Assembly: GCA_019054805.1 (NCBI GenBank)
Contig: JAHQIY010000031.1
Location: 496,001 to 560,000 of the forward strand
Length of the DNA stretch: 64,000 nucleotides
Reading direction: 5' to 3'
From: Brachionus manjavacas
Taxonomy: Eukaryota > Rotifera > Eurotatoria > Ploima > Brachionidae
Shown here: positions 11,091 through 23,193 of the stretch, piece by piece
How the letters are laid out: every line of letters begins with the position of its first letter
Numbering within the stretch: the first letter of the stretch is position 1
Position numbers and translations under genes: made by a program
The notes under the pieces: model-generated
Database searches by the model: none
The model's input: only the letters and a program-made list of their open reading frames with translations
What the model was told of the DNA's origin: nothing

Positions 11091-14019
11091 ATGCATTTAT
11101 TCGAACTGGAACTCTTAATTGAGAATGCAGATATAGCTGTTGTTACCGAGACATGGTTTAGAGAGAGTTCATTGATGAATCTAAATGGCTATACTTTATT
11201 TAGAAAAGATCGAGACAGTAGAGGTGGTGGTGTAGCTATATATGTCAAAGAATGTTTATGCCCTTCCGAGGTCTTTGTGTCTTATTTGAGAGATAATTTT
11301 GTTGAAAATATTTGGTGTTCAATACAAAATGGTCAAGACAAATTATTAATTGGTTGTATTTACAGACCCCCAAGTAGTTCGAATTTAACTAATACCAGTA
11401 TTAATTTATTATTACTAGAAGCCAGTAAATTAGTTTCGGTCAGTAGATTCTCAAGTCTAGTTATTTGTGGTGACTTTAATTTTCCATCCATTAAATGGTC
11501 TAAAAATGGTTGTCCAGAAATAAGTCCATTTGATAAAGAAAGTTCAGCGTTTGTTGAAAATCTGCAAGATTGTTTTTTAAATCAAATGGTAAATGATCAT
11601 ACTTTTCAATCAAATGATAAATTAACGACAAATACACTAGATTTAATTTTGACAAGTTGTCAGAATAGAATCAGTGATTTAAGAACTAAACCGGTTTTGG
11701 GTAGAACTAGTAAAGGTCATCTTGTTGGTCATATTTCCAGGGCAGCTCCGAATGGCATAGCCTTCTTTTCAGCCCTCTTGTTTGCAATTTTAATTTTACA
11801 AAATTTAGATTATTTAAAAAAAAAAAAAAAAAAAAGTCATCTTGTATTGTGCTGGAAATTTATGACTATAAGTAATTCACTTAAAACGTGTGATAATCGA
11901 AAATTTTTGTATTCAAAAGGCAATTATGAACAATTTAAAAAAGAACTAGATAAGATAAACTGGGTTGCCATTTTTGAAAACAAAGATGTTAATTTCTGTT
12001 ATGATTTTTTCTCAAACGTTTATGAAAAACTTTGTTGTAATTTAATTCCAAAACGAAGCATTACAAAAAAAAACATTCCATGGGTCTCATCATATACAAA
12101 AAAATTAATTCGTATTAAAAAAAATCCTTGGTACAAATATTTAGCCTCAAAAAGAAATCCACAAATATTCAACGAATTTAGAGAGAAAAAGAAACAAGTT
12201 GAGGCTTTAATTAAAAGTGATTTACGTAAATTCGAATATGAACTGGTCAGGAGAGGAAAAAAAAATCCAAAATTATTCTATTCGTATGTTAATTCAAAAT
12301 TAACCGTAAAAAAACAAATAAACGAAATTCTGGATTCAGGTGGTAAAAATGTTTCAAACCCAAGTAGAATATGTGAAATCTTAAATTCTCAGTTTGAATC
12401 GGTTTTTATTAAAAATGAGGATTCAAATCTTCCTCATTTTGAATCAAGAACTAAAGAGACACTAAAATTAGACCCGTACGAAACTTTCTCTCTTTTAAAC
12501 GTAACAAATGAACTTAAATGACTCGACAGCTTTAAAAGTATGGGATCCGATTTTATTAGTCCAGCTGTTTTAAAACAAACAGCTGAATCAATAGCAATAC
12601 CATTATCGTTAATTTTTATTAAGTCTTATTTGACTGGTAAAGTTCCAGTTAAATGGATTGAAGCTAATGTCACACCTTTGTTTAAGAAAGGGAGTAAACT
12701 AAATGCGAGTTATTATCGGCCAGTTTCATTAACATCAATTCCATGTAAAGTCATGGAAAAACTTATAAAAAAACCAGTGATGCATTTTTTATCAAAAAAT
12801 AAGTTAATTTCTATTCGACAACATGGTTTTTTGGAAAAAAAGTCGTGCATCACAAACTTATTGGAAATGATGGATCTTGCAACTGAAGCCTTAAATAAGC
12901 GATTTCCATTTGACATTGTTTATCTTGACTTTGCTAAAGCTTTTGATACTGTACCACACAAAAGACTCTTATTAAAGCTAGTAAAATATGGTTTTGATAA
13001 AAAAATTGTTGATTGGATTCGGGCTTTCTTAGGTAATCGAAAACAACGAGTGGTAATGGGTGATAATGTTTCAAGTTGGAAAATGTAACCAGTGGTGTAC
13101 CTCAAGGATCGGTTCTTGGATCTCTCCTTTTATTATTTATATAAATGATTTAAGCGAAAAAATAAAATGTTTCAATGAACTTTTTGCAGACGATACGAAA
13201 ATTGGAACCATATTAGATGATATGAGTAAAGTTGAAATCTTAAAAGATGATTTGAATATTATTTACAAATGGACATGTGATTGGCTGATTTGTTTGAATG
13301 AAGAAAAATGTAAGGTTTTGCATTTTGGTGATACGAACCCCTTAAACGATTATAGTATAAATGGAAAACCTGTTCGAAAAACAAATTTGGAGAAGGATTT
13401 AGGTGTTTTTATTTCTAAAGATTTAAAATGGTCAATTCAAATCAATTCAGCCATAAGCAAAGCAAATCAAGTCTTAGGCTTGATTAAAAGAACTTTTAAG
13501 TTCCTGAACAAAGACTCTATTTGTAAGTTATACAAAGCCTTTGTACGTCCTCACCTTGAGTATGGTGTAGTACTCTGGAGACCACACAGGAAGAAAGATA
13601 TAAATGCGCTCGAGTCGGTACAAAGACGAGCTACAAAGCTTATACCAAGTATTAATCGGTTAGAATACATGGATAGATTAAAAGAGCTTAATTTAACAAC
13701 ATTAGAAACTAGAAGATTGCGTGGTGATCTAATCCAAATGTTTAAAATTGTCAAAGGTTTTGATGAAGTGAACTGGTTTAATAAAGTTGTATTTAAAAAT
13801 ATGGGGTCAGATTCAATAGCACCACAATTGAGATCACATGAATTTGTAGTAGAAAGAAAACTGGTTAAAAATTGCGATCAACGTCACAACTTTTTTATAA
13901 ACAGAGTGTCAACATTTTGGAACCGTCTACCAAGAGATATTGTAGATTCAAAAGATATTAATAGTTTCAAAAACAAACTTGACAAACTAAATTTAGAAAG
14001 CTATTACAGTGAGCTTTAA
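11091..14019 (+). pseudogene. LINE ORF2: endonuclease plus reverse transcriptase, broken
   Basis: The N-terminal APE-type endonuclease shows VVTETWF, RGGGVAIYV and LVICGDFNFPS. The reverse transcriptase shows YYRPVSLTSIPCKVME, the palm motif IVYLDFAKAFDTVPH, SGVPQGSVLG and LFADDTK (the F/YADD catalytic box), then the CR1-type C-terminus with WNRLPRDIVDS near the end. Damage: an in-frame TGA at 12519-12521, a frame change near 13085 and another near 13125 inside the PQGSVLGxLL motif, and a 120-bp insertion at 11726-11845 that disrupts the endonuclease end but keeps the frame open. The active-site boxes are otherwise intact, so decay is fairly recent. Confidence 0.8.
11716..11845 (+). mobile_element. 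110-bp poly(A)-tailed retroposon inside ORF2, with target duplication
   Basis: A 110-bp insert (11726-11835) ends in about 17 A and is flanked by a 10-bp direct duplication GTCATCTTGT (11716-11725 and 11836-11845). That is the signature of target-primed reverse transcription: a SINE or a heavily 5'-truncated LINE. Removing insert plus one duplicate restores the endonuclease end (SKGHLV...LCW). Confidence 0.8.
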
Positions 14020-14539
14020 ACCTCATTTCATGTGGTAAATCCACATCATAGCTATTTATATTATTATTATTAAACTAGTAAAATATGTTCAAAGTGAAAT
14101 TCTTAAATATTTTAATTGACTCCATTTTCATTTGCTTCTATATTCAAACTATTTACCTCTGAAGAACGAACATCAGACCAGAATCTAATAAAATTCAAAC
14201 GATATTCGTTTTGAATTCCAGTAATCGAAATCTTTGCTTTTAAAGAATTACTTTTAAGAATTTTTTCATGATTTGCTTCTTAACCGTTAATATAATTTGG
14301 AATTACATCAAAATACCTTTCAAAATACTCACAATTTTTATTAACACATTCTTCCATAAAACAGTTCACAAATGAATTGATCATTTTCACTTTTTTAGAT
14401 TTACATTATTTTGCAAGTAAACTTGTCTTAAAAAAACCTCTAAAATTTCCCTGAATCTAATATATGTAAAATTTTATATTAGTTTTCACTTCTCTTGTAA
14501 TTTCTAATCAATGTTAAACTGTTTTCAAAATTACGATAA

Positions 14540-14975
14540 ACGAATTAGACTTAAGACAAAATATACTACTGAAAAGAGCATTTGGTATTAAGAAATTTGC
14601 AAGATTTAGGGCAATGTTAGAAGCAGTAAAATTCGAGTCAATAGAACAAATGTATTTGAAACACAAGATTTTTTTTTTGAAGCAAATACGTCAATAAATC
14701 ATTGCAAGTAAAATTTGCAATGATTTATTGTTTTTTTTGAAAGATCATTATAATTTCTTTGACCAAAAAAATGTCTCATTTTGTAAACAAACAATAAGTG
14801 TGGAAAAAAAATACATATTGATACGTTAGATTACAGTCCTAAGACGTCACTTGTTGTAATTGATCATATTTTTAAGAACAATCGTGCTTTGGTTGATTCA
14901 ATTGAATATGTTGTTTCACTAATTAGTTATAATTTGTCACCAAAACAAAAGTTTTACCATTATTTTAAGGCCATC
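14540..14975 (+). pseudogene. LINE reverse transcriptase C-terminal remnant
   Basis: Coding-like text runs in two frames: LLKRAFGIKKFARFRAMLEA followed by VEFESIEQ-like text (VKFESIEQMYLKHK), then after frame breaks LDYSPKTSLVVIDHIFKNNR. The pattern (basic, tyrosine- and leucine-rich, KH/KQI) resembles the extreme C-terminus of a LINE ORF2 of another family than the element just upstream. It has several breaks and is truncated by the following MULE's left arm. Confidence 0.4.
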
Positions 14976-15415
14976 ATTTAATGGACTGACAAAAAAATTC
15001 CTATTTTACTGACAAAAAAGACTAATTTTACTGGCAAAAAAACTAAACTAGGTGACAAACAAACTACTTCACTGATAATTAAACTAATTAAGTGACAATT
15101 AAACTAACTGACTGACAGATAAACTAATTGACCGACAAATTAAATATTTTCGGGATGACAGATTAACCAAAAAAATGGTGACTAATTTAATTAGTGACTA
15201 ATGACTAATAAACACTAAACTAGGTGACAAACAAACTACTTCACTGATAATTTAACTAATTGAGTGACAATTAATAGGTGACAAAAATTTAAAAGTGATA
15301 TAATTTTAATCGATAAGTTTGTATATTAACAGATAAAATAAATACTTAACATATAAAACAATTTTCTCTTCCATATAAAGCAAAAAAATAAATACTTATC
15401 GATTAGAAATAAAAA

Positions 15416-16964
15416 ATGTCTAGTACTGAATCAGTAATTCCCAATTTCAATGAAGAGGACACAATGCTTGATATAGACCAAGAAGATGAAGAACCACTAA
15501 AAATACGTGGGAAAGGAATTTTATATCAAGAGGTAGCAATTATTAAGTTGACTGAATTTATTCAGCAAAAAGATGCTACAATGAACAAGCAAGGATTCAT
15601 TAATAAATTTAGCCACGATACCAATTTATGGAAATACCAATACAAGCGCAAACGAATTGACACTGTTTGCTATTATTTCCTCTGTTCGCCACCATTGTCG
15701 AGCTGCAGCACAATGGCTTATTATCACCTTACTTCTGATGACGAAGTATGTTTATTCATCAGTGATTATAAACATGAGCACAAGGACAAAACTGAAAGAG
15801 GTTTACCAACAGAAATAAAAGAGCAGATCAAGAAGCATTCGCTGATATTTTTGAAAAGAGAGTTATGTGCTTTGCTCATGTTATACGTAAAGTTGACGCG
15901 CAACTGAATCGTTTCACCACTGAAGCCCAGAAAGCCATAAAGTATTCAATTAGACAAGATATCATGCGGCTTCAATTGTGCGAATCTGAAGAAATTTTTG
16001 ATGCCGTATTAAAACTTTTCATCAACAAGTGGCGTTCGTATAAATCTGAGCTTATAGACAATTTCCTTGACTATTTTTGCTGCGAGTGGACTACAAGGTA
16101 TTATTAATATATATATATTTTAATATTTTCATCTTTTATTTTATAATTTTTTTAAGATTAAAAGGTTGGTTTGAAGGCTATGCTCCCGGTGTGCCATCCA
16201 CCAATAATGCTTTAGAATCCTGGAATCTAATCATCAAGCTAGAGTCAACTATGAGGCAACGTCACAATTTAAGTTCATTCCTTACAATCTTAGAGAATGA
16301 CATCATTGGGCGTTGGTCAAGAGATAGGCATCCCGAAAACGTGAATCGTGCAATTTTTTACACTGAATTTAATTGCGATCTACAATTGTATACTGCCGCT
16401 TTTCAATGGACTAGCAATATAAAAACTGACTGTATTATCAAAATTTCTTCCTCTAATGGTCGTATTTTTTATGGTCATCAAGATCTCAATCTAAAGCTGA
16501 CAAAGGAAACAGTTGACGACTATATTTTAACAAAACAAAATTTATCTTGGCGTAGATTTAATGACTACTCTCAATTTTGCCAGATCAATGAGACCATTCT
16601 ATGTTCCGATGATTGGAAACAAAGCAAATGCAATTGTAGAGAATTTGCTAAACACTACATCTGCATTCATGTTCTTGGCCTTGCATACCGTTACAAGCTT
16701 TGCATTATCCCAGAAGAAGCTAAAACAATTTCGATCGGTCAAAAACGCAAAAGAGGCAGACCAAAAAAACAAAAAGCAGCTTTGTTTTACCAAAATGATT
16801 GTGATTTGAGCAGTTCAGAAAATGAAGATATTCAAGAGCCTCCTACCGATTCAGTCATTGAGAAAGAATCTGTTACTGAATCTACAGTCGAAGCTACAGT
16901 GGATTTACCAAGAAAACGAGGAAGACCAAAGAAATCAACAACTCAGGGAAAAAAACAAAAATAA
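15416..16964 (+). pseudogene. MULE transposase lacking the DDE core (FLYWCH-like + SWIM + AT-hooks)
   Basis: The first part (15416 to about 15840) has an FLYWCH/WRKY-like zinc-binding layout (C...C...H.H near YYFLCSPPLSSCS and YKHEHKD) ending GLPTEIKEQIKKH, which in MULEs precedes the DDE core. The next frame starts directly at ADIFEKRVMCFAHVIRKV, which in MULEs follows the catalytic region. The core has therefore been deleted, and the join is out of frame near 15838. A 59-bp GT-AG intron (16098-16156) with consistent phase leads to GWFEGYAPGVPSTNNALESW, the SWIM finger CNCREFAKHYICIHVLG, and AT-hooks KRKRGRPKK and RKRGRPKK. It ends at a TAA before the right arm. It could still bind its own ends but not cut. 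Confidence 0.75.
16098..16156 (+). other. Intron in the MULE transposase
   Basis: Donor GTATTA and acceptor TTTTTTTAAG. Splicing restores AG|A (Arg) and joins CEWTT to LKGWFEGY in one frame, matching the MULE order. Confidence 0.7.
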
Positions 16965-17399
16965 ATTAATCGTTTTTATTTTTTTATATTTTTTTATATT
17001 TTGTGATTTAAATAAATATTTTCGTCACTAAAATTAGTTTTTTTTGTCTACAAATAAGGTTTTATTTTGTCAGTGAAAAATTATAAAAAAGTCATCTCAA
17101 TATATAAATTTGTCAGTCGTTTAGTTTTTTTGTCAGAATAATTAGTTTTTTATAGTCAGCTAAAACAAATAAAATTAGTCACCATTTTTAGTTATTTTTG
17201 TCATCTTAAAAAAATTTAATTTGTCACCCCGAAAAAATATAAGCCTTATTTTAATATTTTAAATAACTTACTAAAAGTAGATTTTTCTAGATAATTCAAT
17301 TTCATTTGTAATTTTTATGTAATTATGTAATTAACTTAGATAGATATTTTATATTTAGATATTTTTATGTAATTTTTTTTTTATTTATTTTTTTTTATT

Positions 17400-17455
17400 T
17401 TATATATAAACTTGCCTATGAGCCTTAATTAAATAAATAAATAAATAAACATGAG
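17400..17455 (+). repeat. Retroposon 3' end: stem-loop plus (AAAT)n tail
   Basis: GCCTATGAGCC followed by AATTAAATAAATAAATAAAT. A related word, GCCTCATAGGC, occurs inverted at about 28287. It looks like the 3' end of a 5'-truncated LINE. Confidence 0.4.
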
Positions 17456-17569
17456 CCCAGAAATTTTTTTTTTAGTCATATTGAAAACTGATTTAAAGCC
17501 ATTTCTGAAAGCTTTAACAGCTCCTAAATTAGTTGGTGAGATTATTACTCCATTTACTTTGAGAGCAGC

Positions 17570-17990
17570 TTACTGAACTGATTTGAAATAAAATGAAAAA
17601 TATTCACTTTACGTGCTACACAATGCTTATCCAAATGGATGAAATATTTTTCCTTATCTGTTGTTCCACCAGTTAATACAGTAAAAATGGGTTAAAAATG
17701 TAGTCTGTATTTAGTGCACATTTAAGGTTGCACTTAGAATAAAAAAATGTTTTTTTTTTTAGTTTAAAATTTTCTGAATTTTTGCTCCTTAATTGAATAA
17801 TTTTCATAATTTACATTAAATACATCGTTATCATCATCTGGTATCCCAAAAATATTTTCACCAATTTTTTAAATCATTTTAAGTTCAACGCCAAATCATT
17901 TCTCTAGGTGGCTGTTCACATCATCTAAAAAATGGAATCTGACATTAAATCTGGCGGCAAATTGAAGTTTGAGATCAAGATAAAAAGATC
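17570..17990 (-). pseudogene. Coding remnant, unknown family
   Basis: Two minus-strand blocks have codon-like text: IGENIFGIPDDDNDVFNVNY (about 17770-17870) and, downstream, VLTGGTTDKEKYFIHLDKHC (about 17575-17695). They are separated by a T-rich stretch and each ends in stops. I cannot name the family; they could be two exons of a decayed gene or a transposase remnant. Confidence 0.3.
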
Positions 17991-18846
17991 AAAATATAAA
18001 TTGTAATATTTTTTTCCAATAATGAAAAAGAAATAAATTTTTTTCCAAATCAATTACTGGACATGTCATGCCAAGTTTATTTTCATTTATAAAATTTTAA
18101 AATGTCCCTTTTGATCGAACTCTAATAAGTTTAGATATTTTAATTGATTTTAATGAAAACTTCATTTTAAAGACAAAAAAATTTACTGTTTTAAAAATTA
18201 TATTTTATTTAAGTGGAAAAATAAAATTATTTAAGTTTGAATGAGTGGATATAAAAGTTTTAAATTTGAATTTTTGAATTAACTTAACCTGAATTATTTA
18301 AATTATTGATTGTTTTTTCTAAATAAATTAGAGATCATTTATTTTGATTTTAATTTGATAATGAACCATTATTAGACATAACATGTCAAGTAATGTTTAG
18401 TATTTATTTCTTAAAAATTATCAAAATCCTTAGATTAATTAAGCTTTAAAATCTTAAATGATCGTTTTGGTCTTAAAATTTGATTTAAAACTTCAATTTG
18501 CCATTTAAAACAGCGGTTATCTTCCAATGAGAACGTGTTAGGACCCGCGATAAAATTAGTAAAAAAAAGATACTTTAATTTTTTGGTGAACTTTTGTTTG
18601 CCAGTTTCTTTTGATCATTTAATTGAATTTTTTTGGTCATATTTTTGATATTATTTCTTTATTTTGCAGTTGACTAGAACTACCTAAAACTTGATCTGAA
18701 ATCTGAAATCCAACCCAATCAGCTAAATAGAATTAAACTATTTTAATTGTTTTTAATTAAATTAAAAATACTTATTTAAATAATTTTAGACTCTTGATAA
18801 AGGCCAGAAGAGGCGAAACCGGTCGAGTACCTATTTTTTAAAAAAA
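17991..18846. other. AT-rich intergenic
   Basis: Nothing recognised. Confidence 0.4.
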
Positions 18847-19117
18847 TACCGTAATGCCTTGCCCCCTAATGCATTGCACTTTAAACCAGAATTCTGGATT
18901 TTAATGCTGCATTTAACCCACTTTTTTTTTCCAGATACGCTGCGACTAAAAATGCTGCAGTTAATGTCAAAATTTTGGTATAAATGGCGCATAAAATATG
19001 CAAAAAATAATAAAAATATATTTTTCTATTTTTTCAATTGTTTAAAAATTTGAAACACAAAAAATGTTCTTCGGACATAATTCATGCATGTAAAGTTAAA
19101 ATTTCGAGTTTTAATGC
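18847..19117 (+). repeat. Left terminal inverted repeat
   Basis: Begins TACCGTAATGCC and ends GAGTTTTAATGC; it is the inverted partner of 19398-19668. Confidence 0.85.
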
Positions 19118-19122
19118 TTATG

Positions 19123-19287
19123 AGTAAAGCTGCTAATGCTCAGTCAGAAGTCGAAAATGAAAGTCCCGAAACAGCAGCAGATGTAGAACCAACCAGAAAA
19201 GGTCGTGGTGGTCGCAAAAAGGGAATCAAAAATAAAAAAACTATAGAAAAAGAAGCACGTGAGAGAGAAGCTAGCGAGAGAAAATAA
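19123..19287 (+). pseudogene. AT-hook transposase tail left inside the inverted-repeat element
   Basis: About 54 codons from MSKAANAQSE, with an acidic stretch, the AT-hook-like block KGRGGRKKGIKNKK and a charged end before a TAA. This is the same order as the C-termini of the MULE transposases at 5991 and 16964. The rest of the protein is gone, and the frame begins inside the left arm, so no functional start is evident. It identifies the element as a MULE derivative. Confidence 0.5.
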
Positions 19288-19397
19288 TAAAATTTCATTT
19301 TTTTTAAAAGCAAATAATTTTTATACGGAAAATTTTATGCCATTTTTATATTAAAATACCGTTTTTTTTTTATCAATTTAAATAAAAATTTCGTGAC

Positions 19398-19668
19398 GCA
19401 TTAAAACTCGAAATTTTAACTTTACATGCATGAATTATGTCCGAAGAACATTTTTTGAGTTTCAAATTTTTAAACAATTGAAAAAATAGAAAAATATATT
19501 TTTATTATTTTTTGCATATTTTATGCGGCATTTATACTAAAATTTTGACATTAACTGCAGCATTTTTAGTCGCAGCGTATTTGGAAAAAAAAAGTGGGTT
19601 AAATGCAGCATTAAAATCCAGAATTCTGGTTTAAAGTGCAATGCATTAGGGGGCAAGGCATTACGGTA
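19398..19668 (-). repeat. Right terminal inverted repeat
   Basis: Begins GCATTAAAACTCGAAATTTT and ends GGCATTACGGTA; it is the inverted partner of 18847-19117. Confidence 0.85.
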
Positions 19669-19799
19669 AGTTTAATTTTAAAATAAAAATTTTCGAAGAA
19701 ATTGAAAAATTTTTTTGTTTGTTCTTATTTTCTTATTATTTTTTTATTAAATAATTGAAAAATTAAAAAAAAATAAATGATTAAATTTTTGTAGCTTAA

Positions 19800-22135
19800 T
19801 TAAAATTTGATTCTGTATCGGCATAAAATATTGTGAATGTTTCCATACTCGTATTTTACACATAAATTTAAATCTCCCAATTCATCTGGTTGAAATTCAA
19901 TTTGAAATAAATTTGGCTGATTTTCACATTCATCTAAATAAATTTCTCTTTCCCCATACCATAAAAAAACAACTTTAGCGTTTTCAATGTAAAACTTGAA
20001 TTTGTGTTTGGTTCTAATTTTTAAACTACGACAAATTGGAGCGTAAACAAAATAGAAGTGTTCTGATTTATATTTGTTCACCAAAAAAAATCTTTCTCTA
20101 GTTCCTATTTTAATTACATTGAACTTGGCAAACTCATAGAATAAATTGTCATCATACTTTTTGGAGTATACATAAAGTTTGAAGATTTCATTTACCTCAA
20201 GACATGCTACATATAATTTGATATGGGAGTTTCTCGGATCTCTTTGTACCAAGCATGCACCCTCAATTTCTTTGGAATGATCAATTTTTATTAATTTTGC
20301 CAATATTTCTATTGATTTGTCAGCTTCAAACTCGATTTCGAGGTACTTTGAATCATATGCTAAAAACTTGCTACTGTGTGATACTAGTCTGATTTTATTA
20401 TCTAAGAATGTTAAATTGCTAAACGATGTCAACTTTTCTATCTCTTTCCAATTCATTATTCTTTGTTTTTCTTCAAGAATAAACTTAAATTTGGTAACAA
20501 AGGCAAAGGCTGCCGGGTCTGAGTATGAATGTTTGGCAAACAACTGTAAAACAATTTCTTTCGTCTGAATTGGCAGAACTATAATCAGAAAATATTTATC
20601 TATTTCTGACTGACTATGTTTTTGAACAATAAGTCCATCTTTAGTTACTTTTTTAATATCTAGGCTTGTTAATTCAAAGTAAGGCTTAACAAATTTATTC
20701 ACTTCGAATTTCATAACAAATTTGTCTGTGTCCAAACAAATAAATGATCTTTTTTGTGATCAATCAATTTAATTTTGTTTTCAAGATAAGTAAGATTGTA
20801 CGCGGGAATTAATTTATCTAGTTCATGTTTACAAGTTATTTTGTTCTTCTCCGAAGATATTAGAATAAAGTCTGCCAGCAGTATATAATTCATTGAGTCT
20901 GAATTCGCTTTTTTAGCAAAAATATTCAGACTATATTTTTTATTTTTTGATTTGGTATGAATAATTATACAATATTTAGGAGATGATTGTGTCGAATCCT
21001 TTTGCAAAATAATTGCGTCATTGAGTTTTAATTTTGTAACTAAATCCTCAAGATTGACTAAAAGTTCACAATCTTCAATACTTGTGAATTCAAGACAAAA
21101 TGGACTGCTGGAAGCCGAAATAGTTGAACTGTTAATTTGATCACTCTTAAATCCGTAAATATGATAAAACAGATCAAAAAATGGCATTCTTTCGAATTCT
21201 TTTTTGGTAATTTTTCTATGTAGCTTAAATTCAGGTGAAAAGTGTGATTCGAGAAATATGTCTGGAGGAGTCATGAACCAGAACGGATTCCATTCCTTAG
21301 CACTTGTGTTAAGACTACTATGCCGACATGACCAAGTTGAATCAACATAATACCACTTGCTTTCCAATTTGATTACATTCCAAGCATGATTTGTTTTATC
21401 AAATGTGTTTCCAATGTTAAAGCCTGCTCCTTTTGCAAATCCGCTAATCCTTATGCATTCAAGACCAATGGACTTACATAAAGCAGCGTATAAATTTGAA
21501 AATCCTTCACAAACTGCCAAACCACTTTTGAAAACATCATCAGCACTGTTAGATCCAAAATTTTCACTCTTAAAGCCCAATGTATCGTAAGTTATTTTTT
21601 CAGTAATCCATAAAAAAATCATCCAATATTTTTCCAAGTCGCTTTTAGCTGGTCCGTTATTTATTCGTTGAGCTAGTCTTTCCACTGTTGGGATGTCATT
21701 TTTTTCTATAGAATACACAAATGACTGCAACTCCTTTCTCCCAGATAAAAAGTCTATTCGTTTAATCCATTCATTAATTTCAACACGTTCATTTAGCTCT
21801 TTTTTCTCTAACTCCTCAAGTTTCTCTTTTTCAAAACTATTGTCAAACTGATTGTTCCCTTTGTCTTTTAACTCTATTTCCTTGTCTAATTTTCGTTCCG
21901 CTGATTTACTATCCAACTCTATTTTTGGTTCATCTTTATTTGGTTCTTCTTTATTAGGTTCTTTTTTATTTGATTCATCTATTTTTGATATTTTAGGTTC
22001 AGCAGTATCTTTTGGTTCCGGATGGGCCTTAAGGGATATTTTTTTTAATCGAAAAAGTCGCATTTTCGACCAATTTTGGACCAAGAGGATCATAAGCGTG
22101 AGAATAAAGATTAGTATGAAGCCTAAGGGAGACAT
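19800..22135 (-). CDS. KY-type transglutaminase-like protein, membrane-anchored, one frameshift
   Basis: ATG is at 22135. An N-terminal hydrophobic segment (residues 5-19, GFILIFILTLMILLV) is a probable signal anchor, followed by a lysine/glutamate-rich linker with EPNKEEPNKDEP repeats. A transglutaminase-like core follows: GLAVCEGFSNLYAALCKS (Cys209), NHAWNVI (His250) and YYVDSTW (Asp265) form the catalytic triad expected in the kyphoscoliosis peptidase (KY) family. Two further beta-rich domains follow, as in KY proteins; each carries NLT(Y/F)L(E/D)NKI(K/R)L. The frame stops at 20711 and resumes from about 20748 in another frame. Adding one A to the A6 run (T6 at 20750-20755) joins them so that the domain aligns with its repeat. 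I therefore treat 19800-22135 as one gene with a probable sequence error. Confidence 0.75.
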
Positions 22136-22142
22136 CAATTGA

Positions 22143-23193
22143 AGCTATTTAATTCAAATATTTATAACACAATAAAAGAGAATAGGGATAAAAGAATTTT
22201 TTAAATTTTGATAAAAAATTATACCAATTAAGATTAGAAAAGAATTTAAATGTATTTGCCAAAAAAGAGATGATATGTTCAGAGCATGATTAAAATTTCT
22301 CTTTTCATTTCAAACTTCTTTGAAAAAAAAAAAAGCGGGTGACAATTTTAAATTTATGTTTATTTGTTTTGAAATAAATTTTTGACTGGAAAAAGGTAAT
22401 TTTTTTGTGGATAAAAATGTTTTGGTGAAGTTGAGTTCTAACTCAAAGAAAAATTGATGCCATCAAAATCAAATGCGCAATTTAATTATAGAAAATTAGA
22501 CAGAATAAAAATTTAAAAACAGAATTAATATTAAATGTAATGTTTATTTTACTTACAAGATTAGTATTAAAAAAATTGTGCAGCTAAAATTTAAAATATG
22601 TTTTAAATGTTTAACCCAAAAGGAAAAATTAAAAAAGAATGGAAATAAAAAAAGGTATTTTCTCAACAAAGTCGACTTGGAAATGTTTTTTCGCTAAACC
22701 GGAATGTCACAAAAAGTGAGCCTCAAAGCCAGTTTTGCATTTTGCCTTATTTATTCCAGTCATTTCAATCGATACTGTATCAGCTGACACATTTTGCAAA
22801 AGAATTTTTAGACTAATTGTTTAAAAAAGTTTTTTCATTTTAAGATTAATGTTTTTGTTCTTTGCTCAAAAATTCACAATGCCTTGATAAAATGGATTAT
22901 TAAATTTAAATTTAAAGAATAATTTTTTTAGAGTTTATTTTGAAATTTTTTAAAAAGAAAATTATTTGTATCTAGCATTCAAAATTGAAAATTAAATTTT
23001 AAAAATGAACTTCAAATAAATAATCAAATGAAAAGATCAATCATTTTTACAAAAATTTTGAAATAAAAAAATTATTTTTTTTTAAATTACGCGCATATAA
23101 AGATGATTTTGAAGTTATAGCGAATGATAACTTGTGTAGTGTATTTTGAAAAGCTGTAGTCAATGCCTTGAAAAAAATTTTCCTTAAGTCAAT
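22143..23193. other. AT-rich intergenic upstream of the KY-like gene
   Basis: No coding text or named repeat is visible. Confidence 0.4.

Larger units (their letters stand above)
10222..14075 (+). mobile_element. CR1-like non-LTR retrotransposon, degenerate but nearly full length
   Basis: In order: an ORF1-like coiled-coil protein (10222-10935), an endonuclease plus reverse transcriptase ORF2 (11091-14019), a short 3' UTR and a (TTA)n-type simple-repeat end (about 14055-14072). The C-terminal text [13 protein letters not shown] and ETRRLRGDLIQMFKI is typical of CR1/jockey-group LINEs. It carries one in-frame stop, several frameshifts and a nested insertion, so it is inactive. Confidence 0.8.
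14985..17240 (+). mobile_element. MULE-type transposon, core-deleted, with iterated inverted arms
   Basis: The left arm (14985-15290) and right arm (about 17028-17235) are imperfect inverted repeats made of words like TGACAAA and AAACTAA. The pair TTTTCGGGATGACAGATTAA (about 15147) and reverse-complemented TTTTTCGGGGTGACAAATTA (about 17220-17240) marks likely outer ends. The left arm holds a direct duplication: ACTAGGTGACAAACAAACTA with its context occurs at about 15045 and 15225. Between the arms lies a transposase gene without its catalytic core. Confidence 0.65.
18847..19668 (+). mobile_element. 822-bp element with 271-bp near-perfect inverted ends (MULE-derived)
   Basis: The left arm 18847-19117 and right arm 19398-19668 are inverted copies of equal length with only a few differences (for example GGCGCATAAA against GCCGCATAAA), starting TACCGTAATGCCTTGCCCCC. 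The arms contain many TAATGC / AATGCTGCA words. The 280-bp centre still encodes an AT-hook tail like those of the MULE transposases. No clear target duplication is visible. High arm identity implies recent activity, mobilised in trans. Confidence 0.8.

Noticed and set aside
18838..19677. Target-site duplication around the 822-bp element
   Set aside because: The flanks TTTAAAAAAA and AGTTTAATTT do not match; only the inverted ends are supported.
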